Source of the DNA: Campylobacteraceae bacterium
GTDB lineage: Bacteria > Campylobacterota > Campylobacteria > Campylobacterales > Campylobacteraceae
Direction: 5' to 3'
Assembly: GCA_012521935.1 (NCBI GenBank)
Contig: JAAYLJ010000138.1
Span: forward strand, 1-14,121
DNA length: 14,121 nucleotides
Shown here: one piece after another, positions 12,249 through 14,121 of the stretch
Layout of the letters: every line of letters begins with the position of its first letter
Position numbering within the stretch: position 1 is the first letter of the stretch
Position numbers and translations under genes: made by a program
Notes under the pieces: model-generated
Databases searched by the model: none
The model's input: only the letters and a program-made list of their open reading frames with translations
Told to the model about the DNA's origin: nothing

Positions 12249-13784
12249 TTAATGCAAAAAGTGCCTAACTCCAGTAAAATATAGAGCTATTTCATGCTCA
12301 TTAGCTGCTTCGACAACTTCCATATCTCTAATGCTGCCACCAGGTTGGATAATTGCACTAACTCCAGCCTTTGCAGCCGCGTCAATGCTATCTCTAAATG
12401 GGAAAAAGGCTTCGCTTGCCATTGCACTGCCAGCAACACTTAATCCAACCTCTTTTGCCTTTAAAATGGCGCATTTAGCTGCATCTACTCTGCTAGTCAT
12501 CCCCATTCCAATCCCAACCATGGCACTATCTTTAACATAAACTACGCAGTTTGACTTTGCAAAGCTAGCTATCTTATAGGCAATTTCCAAATCTTTTAAC
12601 TGCTCTTTACTTGCTACTACATTGCCCCTACAAGTAGATTTTTCTATCTCATCATCTGCTACTTTATCACTTTGTTGATAAACAAATCCACCATCAATAT
12701 GTCTAAAATCATACTTATCACCATTTAATTCTAAATACTCTTTATTTTGAGTAAAGATTTTAACTCTTTTTTTACCCTCAAACGCACTAAGGGCTTCATC
12801 TGTTACATTTGCAGCAATTATCACTTCTATAAAAATCTCATTTATCTTATTTGCTAACTCTAAATCTAAAGTTCCATTAATGGCAACTACCCCACCAAAA
12901 GCTGAAACAGGATCACACTTAAGAGCCTCTACATAACTATCTAAAAGAGTCTCTTTAATGGCAAAACCGCATGGGTTTGCATGTTTTACAATCGATACTG
13001 CTGGAACTTTTCCAAATGCAGAGGCTATCTTAACAGCTCCATCAATATCTGTTAAATTATTAAAACTAGCCTCGCCTTTTAGGGTTTTAAAATTGTTTGT
13101 AAAAAAGTTATCAAACTCATAAAGTGCACCTTTTTGATGAGGATTTTCACCATACCTTGTATCAAATGCTTTAGTTCCAACTATGAACTGAGTCTCTCCA
13201 AAGCCTTTATTGAATCTTTTATTCATATAGTTTGCTATCATCGCATCGTAAGAGGCGCTATGTTCAAAAGCTTTTATCATTAAAGCCCTTCTTAATTGCT
13301 CATCTACGCTATTTGAGTTTAATGAGTAGAGCACTTCATCATAATCTTTCACATCAGTTATAACTAAAACATCATTGAAGTTTTTAGCCGCACTTCTAAT
13401 CATGGCAGGCCCACCAATGTCTATATTTTCTATTATGGTTTCAAAATTATCAGTAGTTGCTATGGTCTCTTTAAATGGATATAGATTAACGCAAACCAAA
13501 TCTATCCCAATTATGTCATGCACTCTTGCAGTTTCAACATGAGAAGAGAGTTCTCTTCTATATAAAATACCGCCATGTATATAAGGGTTTAGAGTTTTAA
13601 CCCTTCCATCAAACATTTCAGGAAATTGTGTTATGTCGCTTATCTCAATAGCTTCTATCCCTGAATCTTTAAGTTTTTTATATGTCCCCCCAGTTGAAAT
13701 AATCTCCCAACCAAGCTCAACCAAGCCTTGCGCAAATTCCACAATGCCGCTCTTATCACTTACGCTAAGTATTGCTCTCACCAT
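12249..13784 (-). CDS. purH: Bifunctional purine biosynthesis protein PurH (AICAR transformylase/IMP cyclohydrolase)
   Basis: PurH carries out the last two steps of de novo IMP synthesis: formyl transfer from 10-formyl-tetrahydrofolate to AICAR, then ring closure. The 511 residues show the N-terminal MGS-fold cyclohydrolase (about 1-145), with STGGT (30-34) and DGRVKTLNPYIHGGIL (59-74). The C-terminal transformylase has RYGENPHQ (210-217), the catalytic VKHANPCGFA (266-275, with K267 and H268) and DPVSAFGG (291-298). In the first motif the usual KTLHP reads KTLNP. Length is normal. The ATG at 13784 follows AAGGA by 3 nt; GTG at 13781 has better spacing but would remove only one residue. It has its own promoter, and no strong terminator separates it from the DUF2249 operon 72 bp downstream, so some readthrough into that operon is possible. 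Confidence 0.97.
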   Translation of the reverse strand: MVRAILSVSDKSGIVEFAQGLVELGWEIISTGGTYKKLKDSGIEAIEISDITQFPEMFDGRVKTLNPYIHGGILYRRELSSHVETARVHDIIGIDLVCVNLYPFKETIATTDNFETIIENIDIGGPAMIRSAAKNFNDVLVITDVKDYDEVLYSLNSNSVDEQLRRALMIKAFEHSASYDAMIANYMNKRFNKGFGETQFIVGTKAFDTRYGENPHQKGALYEFDNFFTNNFKTLKGEASFNNLTDIDGAVKIASAFGKVPAVSIVKHANPCGFAIKETLLDSYVEALKCDPVSAFGGVVAINGTLDLELANKINEIFIEVIIAANVTDEALSAFEGKKRVKIFTQNKEYLELNGDKYDFRHIDGGFVYQQSDKVADDEIEKSTCRGNVVASKEQLKDLEIAYKIASFAKSNCVVYVKDSAMVGIGMGMTSRVDAAKCAILKAKEVGLSVAGSAMASEAFFPFRDSIDAAAKAGVSAIIQPGGSIRDMEVVEAANEHEIALYFTGVRHFLH

Positions 13785-13814
13785 TCATCCTTGTAATATT
13801 TGCTATAAAGCGCG

Positions 13815-13820
13815 ATTATA
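13815..13820 (-). promoter_or_regulatory. -10 element TATAAT of purH
   Basis: Reverse-strand AGATATAATCG matches gnTAnaAT with a perfect TATAAT, and the bases upstream on that strand are T/A-rich. The predicted start near 13808 gives a leader of about 24 nt carrying AAGGA. No PurR-like or riboswitch structure is evident in so short a leader. Confidence 0.6.
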
Positions 13821-13857
13821 TCTAAAGAATGTTTTTAAGTAGGTTAAGGGGATTTTC

Positions 13858-13903
13858 AAAAAGGTATTTTAAGCTTAGGGGTATAACTTAAAATAACCTT
13901 TTT
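13858..13903 (-). terminator. Hairpin terminator after the DUF2892 gene
   Basis: The arms at 13858-13873 (AAAAAGGTATTTTAAG) and 13887-13903 (CTTAAAATAACCTTTTT) pair over about 16 bp with one bulged base and a 13-nt loop. On the reverse strand the stem starts 2 nt past the TAA of the small membrane-protein gene and ends in TTTTT. Ts also follow on the plus strand, so it could work in both directions. It separates that gene from the purH promoter. Confidence 0.75.
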
Positions 13904-13905
13904 TG

Positions 13906-14073
13906 TTACTTTTTAAATAGCGAATATAAAGGACAATATCTAAAAACAGCAGTTACTATGGGAACAATACCAATTAAGCCAAACCAATTTTGTGAGATTA
14001 AACCCCATACTAAAAGTAAGACGCCTATTATTAATCTTACTTTTCTATCCATTTCACCAATATTTTGTCGCAT
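13906..14073 (-). CDS. Small DUF2892-family inner-membrane protein (55 residues)
   Basis: ATG at 14073 follows a strong AGGAGG (14078-14083) by 4 nt and runs to TAA at 13906-13908. The 55 residues begin MRQNIGEMDRKVRLIIG, matching the DUF2892 opening (N.G..DR..R...G). One or two short hydrophobic helices follow (about 14-26 and 31-44). It ends FRYCPLYSLFKK, matching the family's G..CPLY.l. The same module is fused to rhodanese in YgaP-type proteins and also occurs alone, as here. A role in sulfur or thiol metabolism is sometimes proposed, but the function is unknown. The single cysteine (C47) is the conserved one. A terminator lies directly downstream. Confidence 0.85.
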   Translation of the reverse strand: MRQNIGEMDRKVRLIIGVLLLVWGLISQNWFGLIGIVPIVTAVFRYCPLYSLFKK

Positions 14074-14088
14074 ATTTCCTCCTTTTTC

Positions 14089-14121
14089 TTAAATCCTACC
14101 AAAGCATTCATAAAGATATGG
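14089..14121 (-). CDS. Possible 3' end of a further minus-strand gene (ten codons visible)
   Basis: Reading inward from the right edge on the reverse strand, one frame is open for ten codons (PYLYECFGRI) and ends with TAA at 14089-14091. That stop lies 15 bp before the ATG of the DUF2892 gene, with the AGGAGG between them, as expected inside an operon. Ten codons are too few to identify the protein or to exclude chance. Confidence 0.3.
   Translation of the reverse strand, partial: PYLYECFGRI

Overview
The window is AT-rich chromosomal DNA. The gene content (a PpiD-like chaperone followed by ftsA and ftsZ, a Ste24-type M48 protease, PrmC, an ABC-F ATPase and PurH), the protein sequences, and sigma70 promoters of the gnTAnaAT type with T-rich upstream stretches together point to a Campylobacterota (epsilonproteobacterial) genome. 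It is probably a free-living, respiratory, Sulfurimonas-like member; the genus is inference. I see no transposase, integrase, CRISPR array, rRNA or tRNA.

Layout. Positions 1-364 (+) hold the 3' end of a class II aldolase/adducin-fold gene whose usual zinc-binding histidines are replaced. Positions 495-4468 (+) hold a tight cell-division operon: a membrane-anchored SurA/PpiD-like chaperone, ftsA (TTG start, no gap) and ftsZ. Positions 4465-6467 (-) hold an M48A protease and prmC, coupled by a GTGA overlap and converging on ftsZ with a 4-bp overlap. Positions 6582-8525 (+) hold a Uup-like ABC-F ATPase, driven from a short divergent promoter region. Positions 8508-10097 (-) hold a chemoreceptor with a CxxCH c-type heme motif in its periplasmic domain; its 3' end overlaps the ABC-F gene by 18 bp.

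Positions 10299-12176 (-) are the most interesting stretch. It is a three-gene operon: a DUF2249/TusA-like small protein with two cysteines, a 12-helix membrane protein that looks like a distant heme-copper oxidase subunit I/NnrS relative, and a DUF59/MIP18-type Fe-S assembly factor. An FNR/CRP-type box (TTGAC-N4-ATCAA) lies at exactly -41.5 from the start site predicted by a TATAAT element. A second, perfect FNR box (TTGAT-N4-ATCAA) overlaps the stop codon of the last gene and faces the chemoreceptor. This suggests an oxygen- or NO-responsive unit: operon plus heme chemoreceptor.

Positions 12249-13784 (-) hold purH with its own promoter. Positions 13906-14073 (-) hold a 55-residue DUF2892 membrane protein closed by a hairpin terminator. 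The right edge may carry the last ten codons of another minus-strand gene.

Two convergent gene pairs overlap at their stop codons with no spacer. Next to each junction, inside the coding 3' end of one gene, lies a perfect 12-13 bp inverted repeat. These could serve as 3'-end structures in a genome with no room for intergenic terminators.
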